From contig PWHJ01000122.1 in NCBI GenBank assembly GCA_003554865.1, positions 1-64,000 on the forward strand: a stretch of DNA of 64,000 nt, read 5' to 3'. Shown piece after piece: positions 26,778 through 35,312 of this stretch (the first letter of the stretch is position 1; the number at the start of each line of letters is the position of its first letter). The notes under the pieces were generated by a model. The model was not told the origin of the DNA. It worked only from the letters and a program-made list of their open reading frames with translations, and searched no databases. Position numbers and translations under genes: made by a program. This stretch comes from Bacteroidota bacterium (GTDB lineage Bacteria; Bacteroidota; Bacteroidia; Bacteroidales; PUMT01).

Positions 26778-27509
26778 TTACCACCTTCTGCTTTGCAGTA
26801 CAGTTTTTGTAAGCAAGAGAAAGAGAGCTATAAGTGACACAAAATATATTACATCACGGGTATCTATAACCCCGCGGCTCATAGAACTGTAATGCTCCTC
26901 AATGCCCAGATAGATCACAAATTCCTCAAAAGCCTGAAATAAAGGCAATGAGCTAAGTGAATCGAATCCCATGTAAAAAAAGAAGCAGATAAGAATTGCA
27001 GTTATAAACGCAACTATTTGGTTGCCGCTTACTGAAGAGGCAAATACTCCTATAGATACATACGCACTTGCAAGGAAAAAGAGCCCTATAAAAGACCCCC
27101 ACGTGGCGCCTGTGTCAATGTTGCCCGGTGGACTGCCAAGGTGGTATACTGAATAAAAATAGATCAGCGCAGGTAAAAGGGAAAACAAAACCAGAATAAC
27201 ACCCGAGAGGAACTTGGCGAAAATGATCTGCATATCACTCAAAGGCCAAGTGAAAAGCAACTCAATTGTGCCGGACTTTTTCTCCTCGGCAAACATCTTC
27301 ATTGTAACTGCAGGAACCAGGAATAAAAATACCCACGGGGCAATTATAAACAAGGTGTCAATTGTGGCATAACCGCGGTCAAGAATGTTGAGCTCACCGG
27401 GAAAAATCCACATAAACAGGCTGTTTGCGGTTAAAAACACAACTATTACCACATAACCTGTTAGAGAGCTTAAAAAACAGTTTATCTCCTTTCGGATCAA
27501 GGCATGCAT
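26778..27509 (-). CDS. gldF: GldF-type ABC-2 transporter permease
   Basis: A 243-aa ABC-2-type permease with six hydrophobic segments. The sequence MHALIRKEINCFLSSLTGYVV and MKMFAEEKKSGTIELLFTWPLSD are hallmark GldF segments. It is the first gene of the gldF-gldG-DUF4340 operon, with a -7 element 19 bases before its start. The ATPase GldA is not encoded nearby, which is common in Bacteroidota. The transported substrate is unknown. Confidence 0.88.
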   Translation of the reverse strand: MHALIRKEINCFLSSLTGYVVIVVFLTANSLFMWIFPGELNILDRGYATIDTLFIIAPWVFLFLVPAVTMKMFAEEKKSGTIELLFTWPLSDMQIIFAKFLSGVILVLFSLLPALIYFYSVYHLGSPPGNIDTGATWGSFIGLFFLASAYVSIGVFASSVSGNQIVAFITAILICFFFYMGFDSLSSLPLFQAFEEFVIYLGIEEHYSSMSRGVIDTRDVIYFVSLIALFLLLTKTVLQSRRW

Positions 27510-27527
27510 TATTCAACTTTTTAAGCT

Positions 27528-27535
27528 CAAAAATA
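27528..27535 (-). promoter_or_regulatory. Promoter -7 element for the gldF operon
   Basis: TATTTTTG on the minus strand matches TAnnTTTG and would start transcription about 10-15 bases before the gldF ATG. No -33 TTTG is evident. Confidence 0.4.
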
Positions 27536-27561
27536 AAGATTTTCGAAATATTTTGGAATCA

Positions 27562-28752
27562 TTAAAAGAAGCTATTTGTAATTTTTTCCGGCAATTTTGA
27601 AACATCTCCAAGCAATACATCCGAAAAGTAAAAATCTATTATTGCGTTATAAGTGTATCCTCTCGCGGCCATCTCCATTGCACCCTCCTGACATAATCCT
27701 ACCCCGTGGCCGTGTCCTCTCCCCTTTAAAATCAACTTACTTTTATCCGGTGTAGGCTCGACACTGAAAAAAGCGGAACGCAAACCCCGGTCTTCACGAA
27801 TCTTCCTGTAGGGCAGGTAATCATCCCCAACCCTGTAATAAACTGCACGGCGGTCATGGCGAACTGAAAATGCGTCAGCACCCTTATCTGCAATTTCGTC
27901 CCTGAAACCTTGACTGATAAGGTATTCTTTCCATTCCACCAAGGGAATACTTCTTTGCCAATTGTAACTTTTACCACCGGAACAATAAGGATCAGTTACA
28001 GAACGTAAAACTTCTTTTTCCCTCAGCCATACATCTTTTGAGCCGAGAGTCTCTCCACCGCAGTTCGAATGAAATGCAGCATCTATAAGCTCAAATTCAT
28101 TGTCAACTATAACCTCACCCCTTGTTTCTTCTACAGCCTCAACAATCTTTTCATTGCCGGTGCTTTTTCCCATGTAAACCTGGCAATATACCGCATCACA
28201 CAAATTGAACCCCTCCTCTGCATGCTTTTTGAGATGACGGTAAAGATATGTGCGGCAAATAACCGCCTGTGCTTTGTAAAACTCAAGAGAGGAATTAATT
28301 CCGGATTCTGCTTCAACAACACCCGCAAGGTAATTCACAACATTCACGTGGTTGATGATTTGCAGTCCGCCAAACTCAATACCTAAAATCATCTCCCCCT
28401 CATATAACCTTGTATCTAATGCAGGAAAAACCGGCCTCAGGTTAAAAACACCCTCACATGATTCTGCTCTCATTTCAATATTACTGTAAACACCTGAAAA
28501 ACCGTTTTCTTTTGTTTGAACCCAAATTTTGCCGTCAACAACCGAAAAATAGACAAGCTCACCTTCTTCAACCCTGAGGAGATCGTTCCCGTCTGCAATC
28601 ATTTGGTAGCTGCTTTTTTCGGGAGAAAAAACAAGCGAGTGTATCTTATGCTCGTAAAAAAGCCCAATTTTCAAATCACTTATCTTAGCATGAAGACAAT
28701 TGCCAAGTGAGAAAAAGAAGAAAATTTTAAAGATAAAAAAATAAAATCCCAT
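27562..28752 (-). CDS. SpoIID/LytB-domain protein
   Basis: A 396-aa exported protein with an N-terminal signal segment (about 3-22). The SpoIID domain shows VVNYLAGVVEAESG, FYKAQAVICRTYL, FHSNCGGETL and, near the end, KGRGHGHGVGLCQEGA. SpoIID is a lytic transglycosylase acting on peptidoglycan stripped of peptide stems. Homologues are common in non-sporulating Bacteroidota, so a role in wall turnover is likely. It is the last gene of the surE-lpxB operon, three bases after lpxB. No sporulation gene is near. Confidence 0.88.
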   Translation of the reverse strand: MGFYFFIFKIFFFFSLGNCLHAKISDLKIGLFYEHKIHSLVFSPEKSSYQMIADGNDLLRVEEGELVYFSVVDGKIWVQTKENGFSGVYSNIEMRAESCEGVFNLRPVFPALDTRLYEGEMILGIEFGGLQIINHVNVVNYLAGVVEAESGINSSLEFYKAQAVICRTYLYRHLKKHAEEGFNLCDAVYCQVYMGKSTGNEKIVEAVEETRGEVIVDNEFELIDAAFHSNCGGETLGSKDVWLREKEVLRSVTDPYCSGGKSYNWQRSIPLVEWKEYLISQGFRDEIADKGADAFSVRHDRRAVYYRVGDDYLPYRKIREDRGLRSAFFSVEPTPDKSKLILKGRGHGHGVGLCQEGAMEMAARGYTYNAIIDFYFSDVLLGDVSKLPEKITNSFF

Positions 28753-28755
28753 ATT

Positions 28756-29886
28756 TTAACCCTGACCTTTATTGAGATAATTATATATCTTACAGGCAGC
28801 TTTCCTTGACGGGGAAACACCTCCAAGCATCCCCGCCAGCCGCCGGTAATCATTCAACATTTGTCGCCTGCTCTCCCCTTCATTTACAATTCTGCTGAAC
28901 TCCTGAGAAAGCCTTTCCACGTTAAGCTGATCCTGAATAAGCTCTTTAACCGCTTCCCGTTTCATTATCAGGTTAACAAGAGATATCCAGGGAACCTTTA
29001 CAAGCCTTTTACCCAGAAAGTACAACAAGCGTCCCGTTTTGTAACACACAACCTGGGGTACGCCGATGAGCGCAGCTTCCAGAGTTGCCGTGCCTGAAAC
29101 AACTATAGCGGCACGCGAGTGTTTTAAAAGGGCATATGTCTGGTCGAAAAGAAGCTTAACATTGCAGCCTTTGACAAACCTTTCATAAAAAGCTTTGTCA
29201 ACCGAACCGGTACAGGCTATAACAAACTGGTATTGCGGATATTGCGGTATCAACTCAAGCATCACGGGTAAACATTTTTCAATTTCCCGCAGCCTGCTGC
29301 CCGGCAATAATGCAACTACAGGCCTCTTCTCCAAATTGTTACGCGAAACAAAGGATGAGAAATCCTCATCTTTAAATGGATAATCTTCGAGGGCATCTAT
29401 GAGAGGATTGCCAACATAATCGACCTTGTAACCGTACTTTTCGTAAAATTCTGTTTCAAACGGAAAAATAGTGAGCATGTGGGGAACGTAACTTTTAATC
29501 TTCTTCACCCTTGAAATATTCCATGCCCACACCTTGGGTGAAATATAGTAAAAAACTTTTATACCCTTTTTTGTGGCATATTTTGCCATTTTTAAATTAA
29601 ATCCGGGATAATCTATAAGTATCAGGGCATCAGGATTATAACTTATTATATCTTTTTTGCACAGTCGTATATTATTAAGGATAAGGGGCAAATTCAAAAG
29701 AACTTCCCTGAAACCCATAAATGCGGTATTACGCATATGCCTGACAGGCTCTCCGGCCTCCTTCTGCATCATGTCCCCGCCCCAAAATCTGAAACGTGCA
29801 TCGGGATCGGTCTTCTTTAACTCCTTTATCAAATTGGATCCGTGAAGATCACCTGACTGCTCACCTGCAATTATATAATACTTCAA
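28756..29886 (-). CDS. lpxB: Lipid-A-disaccharide synthase
   Basis: A 376-aa LpxB (GT19), joining UDP-2,3-diacylglucosamine and lipid X into the lipid A disaccharide at the inner membrane. Family features: YIIAGEQSGDLHGSNLIKEL at the N-terminus, FRFWGGDMMQKEAGE, the ISPKVWAWNISRVKKI segment, LLPGSRLREIEK and VVSGTATLEAALIGVPQVV. Full length. It belongs to a surE - small membrane protein - lpxB - SpoIID gene string, so lipid A synthesis is expressed with envelope and housekeeping functions. Confidence 0.95.
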   Translation of the reverse strand: MKYYIIAGEQSGDLHGSNLIKELKKTDPDARFRFWGGDMMQKEAGEPVRHMRNTAFMGFREVLLNLPLILNNIRLCKKDIISYNPDALILIDYPGFNLKMAKYATKKGIKVFYYISPKVWAWNISRVKKIKSYVPHMLTIFPFETEFYEKYGYKVDYVGNPLIDALEDYPFKDEDFSSFVSRNNLEKRPVVALLPGSRLREIEKCLPVMLELIPQYPQYQFVIACTGSVDKAFYERFVKGCNVKLLFDQTYALLKHSRAAIVVSGTATLEAALIGVPQVVCYKTGRLLYFLGKRLVKVPWISLVNLIMKREAVKELIQDQLNVERLSQEFSRIVNEGESRRQMLNDYRRLAGMLGGVSPSRKAACKIYNYLNKGQG

Positions 29887-29992
29887 AACCGGATTTTATT
29901 TAAAAGTCAATCTATTAAAGAATTGTTAAAAATGATTCGCCTGCCCCCGCCAGCTTTTTCCAGGCAAAATTAAAAAGGACAAACACGGACCC

Positions 29993-30283
29993 TCAGGCAA
30001 ACCTCATCAAAAAGATCAATCCTGTAAATATAACGGTTGCAATAAGAATCCCCTTGGCCGACGAAAGAAAACCTCTCCCTGTAAAAAGAAAGAAAATAAG
30101 CACATTAGGTATTATGCTTATACTGACAACCTGGATATTTTTTTCTATAACGACGTGGAGAAACTCCGAAAAGCTTAAAAAATCGTACCTGATAAAATAT
30201 AAAAGTGTAAATGATAAAACCGGTACAACCAGACCAAGAGCCAATCCGAGGGTTAAACTGTTAAACTTTGATCTTTTCTTCAT
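29993..30283 (-). CDS. Small three-helix membrane protein between surE and lpxB
   Basis: A 96-aa hydrophobic protein starting at the ATG at 30283; the track's start, four codons earlier, is a TTG. It has a basic N-terminus (MKKRSKFN) and three probable transmembrane helices (about 10-30, 45-65 and 75-94). The start lies within the surE coding end, a 23-base overlap that suggests coupled translation. Family not recognised and no motif suggests catalysis. Its neighbours hint at an envelope role, possibly linked to lipid A, but this is inference. Confidence 0.65.
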   Translation of the reverse strand: MKKRSKFNSLTLGLALGLVVPVLSFTLLYFIRYDFLSFSEFLHVVIEKNIQVVSISIIPNVLIFFLFTGRGFLSSAKGILIATVIFTGLIFLMRFA

Positions 30284-31058
30284 ATACAGAGGCAAGTTTA
30301 TCCATCACATGATGGGCTGAAAAATCAACTTTAACAGGAACAACAGATACATACTCATTTTTTATGGCCCACTCATCAGTATCTTCCGCATCGGGCTCAT
30401 GATTGTCAAAATACCCGGTTAACCAGTAATAATCACGTTTAAGGGGATCAACCCTGTGGTCGAACTCCTCTTTCCACAAGCCACGTGTCTGCCTGCAAAC
30501 CTTTACTCCTTTTATTCTGGCGGAATCTACCGGGGGAAAATTCACATTGAGACACACACCATCCGGCAAACCATTTTGCAAAGTGTTTGCAATTATTTTC
30601 TTCCCGAAGACTACGGCGGAAGAAAGCTCGGCATGGGGGGAGTGGTCAACTACCGACAACCCTATCGAGGGAATACCGTGTATCCCGCCCTCAATGGCAG
30701 CCGCCATGGTTCCGCTGTAAACTACGCTTATTGATGTATTGGAGCCGTGATTTATGCCCGACAAGATCAGATCGGGCTGACGGTCAGCCAGCTTGTCAAG
30801 CGCAAGCTTTACACAGTCGCCGGGAGTTCCCGAACAGGAATAAAACACAAATCCTTCCTCTTCTCTCAATCTGGTGATAAGTAATGGATATTTAATTGTG
30901 ATGGCATGAGACATGCCTGACCGGCCTTCATCAGGTGCAATTGCAATTACGTTTCCAAGGGGGCGTGCAAGCTCGATTAGAGCTTTAATACCCGGCACAT
31001 TTGTGCCGTCATCATTGGTCAGCAATATCAAAGGCCTGTTGTTGTCTTTAAACTTCAT
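30261..31058 (-). CDS. surE: 5'/3'-nucleotidase SurE
   Basis: A 265-aa SurE, a metal-dependent nucleotidase removing phosphate from nucleoside monophosphates and linked to stationary-phase survival. Metal ligands and signatures are visible: LLTNDDG near the start, PDEGRSGMSHAIT, SGINHGSN and the late NVNFPP. Full length. It heads the surE-lpxB-SpoIID string, with a promoter just upstream. Confidence 0.94.
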   Translation of the reverse strand: MKFKDNNRPLILLTNDDGTNVPGIKALIELARPLGNVIAIAPDEGRSGMSHAITIKYPLLITRLREEEGFVFYSCSGTPGDCVKLALDKLADRQPDLILSGINHGSNTSISVVYSGTMAAAIEGGIHGIPSIGLSVVDHSPHAELSSAVVFGKKIIANTLQNGLPDGVCLNVNFPPVDSARIKGVKVCRQTRGLWKEEFDHRVDPLKRDYYWLTGYFDNHEPDAEDTDEWAIKNEYVSVVPVKVDFSAHHVMDKLASVYEEKIKV

Positions 31059-31080
31059 TAATTTTCAGTTCTTTAATTTG

Positions 31081-31111
31081 CAAATATACATGAAATTTTT
31101 TATGAGTAAAA
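31081..31111 (-). promoter_or_regulatory. Promoter for the surE-lpxB operon
   Basis: On the minus strand TTTT (31111-31108) is separated by 19 bases from a perfect TATATTTG (31088-31081). The start of transcription would be near 31075, leaving a leader of about 17 nt. Confidence 0.55.
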
Positions 31112-31231
31112 CTACAGAAAGAGCTATAAAAAAAAATCAGGGACATTATTTTGATAATCTGGATTTTATCTGCTTACATGTTATACAAATTTTGAAAATT
31201 TAACAATAACCCTATTGTGCCATTTTTTCAT

Positions 31232-31239
31232 TAGTTTTG
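31232..31239 (+). promoter_or_regulatory. Promoter -7 element for pheT
   Basis: TAGTTTTG matches TAnnTTTG about 45 bases before the pheT ATG. There is no -33 TTTG at the right distance. The same TTAGTTTTGTA sequence occurs at 43200 before another gene. Confidence 0.45.
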
Positions 31240-31284
31240 TAGGTTATTAAAAAATTAATTCATACTGTTTTATATCTTTTATAT

Positions 31285-33738
31285 ATGCTTATTTCATTCA
31301 ACTGGCTTAAAAAATACATTAATACTGATCCGGATCCGGAACAAACAGCCGATATTCTTACAAACACCGGCCTCGAGGTAGAATCGGTATCTTATTTCGG
31401 TCCGCCACAAGAGGTGCTTAAAGATCTTGTAATAGGTGAAATCCTAACTTGTGAGAAGCACTCCGGTGCCGACAATCTTTGGGAAACCACCGTCAACACA
31501 GGACGTTCACGACCGCTTAAAATCGTATGCGGAGCACCAAACACAGAAGCCGGACAAAAAGTGGTGGTCGCTCCGCCTGGTGCTACTCTCTATAAAGATG
31601 ACAAGCCATTTGTTATAAAAGAAACCAAAATTCGGGGAGAATTATCACAGGGTATGATATGTGCTGAGGATGAAATCGGCATGGGATCATCTCACGAGGG
31701 AATAATGGTGCTGGAAGAAACAGCTGAGCCGGGAACTCCGGCCAACGAATTTTTCAAAATTGAAAGGGATGTAATTTATGAAATAGGGCTGACCCCCAAC
31801 CGCATTGACGCCGCCTCCCATTACGGGGTGGCCCGCGATTTGGTAGCTTACCTGAGACAAAGCCGGCCGGTGGCACTGCTAAAACCATCGGTAGAAGAAT
31901 TCAGACCCGACAACAGCGACAAATTCATTGATATTGAAATTGAAAACAAAAATGATTGTCCGCGTTATACGGGACTGACAATATCGCAAATCAATGTTGC
32001 ACCTTCTCCCCAATGGCTGCAAAACCTCCTGAGAGCTACCGGCCATAAACCCATTAACAACATAGTTGATATAACCAACTTTGTTATGCTGGAAACAGGT
32101 CAGCCACTGCATGCATTTGATGCAGATAAGATAAAGGGAGGAAAAGTTATTGTAAAAAATCTTCCTGAAGGCACACCTTTTTATACTCTTGACAATGAAG
32201 AACTTCTTCTCTCTGAAGAAGACCTTATGATATGTGATGCAGTTAAGGGAATGTGCATTGCCGGGGTTTACGGAGGTTTCGAAACGGGCATTGATGAAAA
32301 TACAAAAAGCATTTTTCTTGAAAGTGCCTATTTCAACCCGGTTTCTGTTCGCAAAACCGCCAGGAGACACGGAATGAACACTGAGGCTTCATTCCGCTTT
32401 GAAAGAGGGGCGGACCCCAACATAACTGTTCAAGCCATTAAACGTGCCGCACTGCTTATTAAAGAAATTGCAGGAGGGAAAATATCTTCCGATGTTGTTG
32501 ACGTTTACCCTGCCCCTGTTCCAAATGCAATTGTCAAGCTAAGCTATAAAAACCTGAACAGGCTTATCGGGGAAAAAATTAATCCCAAAACGGTAAAAGA
32601 TATATTAGAGTCACTTGAAATTATCATCAGAAAAGAAAGTGAAAGCGGACTGCTTTTGGAGATCCCCACATACCGAACAGATGTAACCCGCGAAGCAGAC
32701 GTTATTGAGGAGTTTTTGCGTATTTACGGCTACAACAACATACCGGTGAGCCTTTCGGTCAAATCTACAATCTCCTACAGCCGCAAGCCCGACCGCGAGA
32801 AACTTATGAACACGGTTGCAGAGATGCTCAGCGGCAAAGGTTTTAGCGAAATAATGACAAATTCACTAACAAAATCATCATACTACAGTGACCTTAAAGG
32901 ATTGCCCTGGTCAACCCTTGCCACACTTATAAACCCTTTGAGCTCAGACCTGGATTGCCTGAGGCAGACGTTAATTTTTGGCGGACTTGAAACGGTGGCC
33001 TATAATGTTAACCGTAAAAATACAGATCTGATGCTTTATGAATTCGGAAATGTCTACCGCCAAAATGACAAAAAAGGAAAAAGAGGGTCGCTGGATAATT
33101 ACGCAGAAGGTGAACGGCTCGCAATATTCATCTCAGGAAGAGAGCACAAGCCCCTCTGGAACAAACCTGGCAGGAAATTAGATTTTTTTGACCTGAAAGG
33201 TTACGTGGAATCTGTCCTTGGTCGCATCTTAAAAGATACAGGAATATTTAATACAGCAGAAGGGGAAAACGAGTTTTTCTCTGAGCAGATTGACTACTGC
33301 ATTGAAAACAAAATAGTTGCTCAAGCCGGGACAATTAATAATTCTTTGTTAAAAAAATTTGACATTCCCCAGGAAGTTTATGCCGCGGAAATAAACTGGA
33401 CAGAGCTGGTAAACCTAACGGCTGGGCAAAAAATCACCTACCGTGAGATCCCTAAATACCCTGAAGTAAGCCGAGATCTGTCAATGGTGCTGGACCGGGA
33501 AGTGCGCTTTGAACAAATAAAACAAATAGCCTTTAAAACCGAAAAAAAGTTGCTGAAAAGTATTTCACTGTTCGATGTGTATGAAGGAGAAAAAATAGAA
33601 GAAGGGAAAAAATCCTATGCAGTAAATTTTATACTTCAGCACGAGAACAGAACGCTAACGGACCAGGAAATAGACAAGGTCATGGAAAATCTTGCAGAAG
33701 CTTTTGAAAGGGAGGCGGGAGCAAAAATCAGAAGATAA
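31285..33738 (+). CDS. pheT: Phenylalanine-tRNA ligase beta subunit
   Basis: An 817-aa beta subunit of the heterotetrameric enzyme charging tRNA-Phe. In order: an N-terminal region and tRNA-binding (EMAP-like) domain (about 40-150), the B3/B4 editing domain with HGMNTEASFRFERG, the B5 domain, the inactive synthetase-like core and the C-terminal anticodon-binding (FDX-ACB) domain ending in the last 90 residues (YPEVSRDLSMVLDREV). Full length. pheS is not adjacent, so the two subunits are encoded apart. Confidence 0.96.
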   Translation: MLISFNWLKKYINTDPDPEQTADILTNTGLEVESVSYFGPPQEVLKDLVIGEILTCEKHSGADNLWETTVNTGRSRPLKIVCGAPNTEAGQKVVVAPPGATLYKDDKPFVIKETKIRGELSQGMICAEDEIGMGSSHEGIMVLEETAEPGTPANEFFKIERDVIYEIGLTPNRIDAASHYGVARDLVAYLRQSRPVALLKPSVEEFRPDNSDKFIDIEIENKNDCPRYTGLTISQINVAPSPQWLQNLLRATGHKPINNIVDITNFVMLETGQPLHAFDADKIKGGKVIVKNLPEGTPFYTLDNEELLLSEEDLMICDAVKGMCIAGVYGGFETGIDENTKSIFLESAYFNPVSVRKTARRHGMNTEASFRFERGADPNITVQAIKRAALLIKEIAGGKISSDVVDVYPAPVPNAIVKLSYKNLNRLIGEKINPKTVKDILESLEIIIRKESESGLLLEIPTYRTDVTREADVIEEFLRIYGYNNIPVSLSVKSTISYSRKPDREKLMNTVAEMLSGKGFSEIMTNSLTKSSYYSDLKGLPWSTLATLINPLSSDLDCLRQTLIFGGLETVAYNVNRKNTDLMLYEFGNVYRQNDKKGKRGSLDNYAEGERLAIFISGREHKPLWNKPGRKLDFFDLKGYVESVLGRILKDTGIFNTAEGENEFFSEQIDYCIENKIVAQAGTINNSLLKKFDIPQEVYAAEINWTELVNLTAGQKITYREIPKYPEVSRDLSMVLDREVRFEQIKQIAFKTEKKLLKSISLFDVYEGEKIEEGKKSYAVNFILQHENRTLTDQEIDKVMENLAEAFEREAGAKIRR

Positions 33739-33935
33739 TAACAGCTCAAAATTATATCAGATTTTCTCATTGGCCCCCATATCAGCATTTGGCAGATAAA
33801 ATAATAAACAAACATGGGGCCATCCGGGTAAAAATAATTGTGTAAAGCATGGGGGTTGAATCAGAAGAGTATTAATCAACTTCCGTATAATGTCCCCAAT
33901 TTTGAGAAATCATTCACTATTATTTTTAATTAATT

Positions 33936-33967
33936 CTTGAAATAACCTTTTTTATAAGTTATTTTTG
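33936..33967 (+). promoter_or_regulatory. Promoter for the phosphofructokinase gene
   Basis: CTTG (33936-33939, 3 of 4 matches to TTTG) is separated by 20 bases from TATTTTTG (33960-33967). The leader would be about 60 nt. The 298-base gap before it also holds GC-rich repeats. Confidence 0.55.
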
Positions 33968-34036
33968 AAATATGATATAGGTTAAAAAAGCATCTCCCGG
34001 CAAATCATTTTTTATACAACATTAAACCCTGTATAA

Positions 34037-35245
34037 ATGACAAATGAAAAAAAAAACAAGGGAGTAATAGCAATTTTGACCGGGGGAGGCGATGTCCCCG
34101 GTCTCAATCCCGCTATAAGGGCCATTACCATAAGAGCTCTGCGTGAAGGCTATAAGGTAATAGGGATCAGACGAGGCTGGGCCGGTCTGATAAACATAAT
34201 CCGCGACAAAAAAGCTGACAACAGCGAGGCCCTCATAGAGCTGAATGAGGAAATTGTAAATAAAATGGGGCGTACCGGGGGAACTTTCCTGCATACATCC
34301 CGGACGAATCCGGGTAAGGTTCGCAAAATAAACGTGCCGGATCACCTCCATGAGAAGTACACCGGCGAAACCAACGATCTTACACCTGAAGTATTAAAAA
34401 CTCTCTCATTTCTTGGAGTGGATTACCTTATACCAATAGGGGGCGACGACACACTCAGCTATGCAGTACGCCTTTACAAGGAAGGAGTTAAAGTAATCGC
34501 CATTCCCAAGACAATGGACAATGATGTACCGGGAACCGATTACTGTATAGGCTTTAGTACATGCATCACTCGCACAATTATGATGACCCACAGCCTTAGA
34601 ACCTCAGCCGGATCTCATGAAAGGTTCCTTGTAGTGGAAGTGTTCGGAAGATATGCGGGTTTTACAGCTATGGTACCTACAATGGCAGGATCGGCTAACC
34701 GTTGTGTTATTCCCGAGTACAAATTTGATATTAATAAGCTTACCGAATTGCTGGTGGAAGACAGGTTCAAAAATCCGAGCAAATACTCTGTAGTACTTGT
34801 TTCTGAAGGCGCTATGTTCAACGGGGGGGAAATGATTTACAAAAACAGTGAAAAAGATGCTTTCGGACATGCAAAGCTGGGGGGCGTAGGCGACCTTGTA
34901 TCGGCAGAACTGAAAAGGCTGTCGCCGAAATTCAATAAAGGAAAGCCCATTAACGTAATTAACCAGAAACTGGGATACCTTGTAAGAGGAGGCGACCCGG
35001 ACGCAATTGATTCAATAGTACCAATGGCTTTCGGCAACCTGGCACTGGACCTTGTGCTGAAAGGAGTTCACGGCAGACTTGTGGTACTGCAAAACGGCAG
35101 GTATGACAATGTGCCAATTGACGTTGTTACCTCAGCAAAAAAGATCGTAAATATAAAAAAACACTACAATACTGAACGGTTAAGGCCAATTTACAGCAGT
35201 TTTGAAATGAAGCCCCTTTTCCTTATGACAGGGGAGCATGACTGA
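34037..35245 (+). CDS. 6-phosphofructokinase, PPi-type signature
   Basis: A 402-aa PfkA-superfamily enzyme phosphorylating fructose 6-phosphate. The phosphoryl-donor loops read GGDDT (about 135-139) and PKTMDND (about 157-163). ATP-dependent enzymes such as E. coli PfkA have GGDGS and PGTIDND; Asp and Lys at these two positions are the established marks of PPi-dependent enzymes. GDVPGLNPAIR and the TSAGSHERFLVVEVFGRYAG segment support the fold. A PPi enzyme would be reversible and save ATP. Assignment to PPi is by motif only. Confidence 0.88.
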   Translation: MTNEKKNKGVIAILTGGGDVPGLNPAIRAITIRALREGYKVIGIRRGWAGLINIIRDKKADNSEALIELNEEIVNKMGRTGGTFLHTSRTNPGKVRKINVPDHLHEKYTGETNDLTPEVLKTLSFLGVDYLIPIGGDDTLSYAVRLYKEGVKVIAIPKTMDNDVPGTDYCIGFSTCITRTIMMTHSLRTSAGSHERFLVVEVFGRYAGFTAMVPTMAGSANRCVIPEYKFDINKLTELLVEDRFKNPSKYSVVLVSEGAMFNGGEMIYKNSEKDAFGHAKLGGVGDLVSAELKRLSPKFNKGKPINVINQKLGYLVRGGDPDAIDSIVPMAFGNLALDLVLKGVHGRLVVLQNGRYDNVPIDVVTSAKKIVNIKKHYNTERLRPIYSSFEMKPLFLMTGEHD

Positions 35246-35312
35246 TATTAAAGCTGCCGGCCTCATTGAACCATACCTGCTAAGGAAGGGTAAGAAAAAA
35301 ATAGTTATCATC

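Noticed and set aside
24071-27509. Gliding motility locus
   Set aside because: GldF/GldG homologues occur in non-gliding Bacteroidota and no other gld or spr gene is in the window.
27562-28752. Sporulation function for the SpoIID-domain gene
   Set aside because: SpoIID domains are common in non-sporulating Bacteroidota and no other sporulation gene is near.
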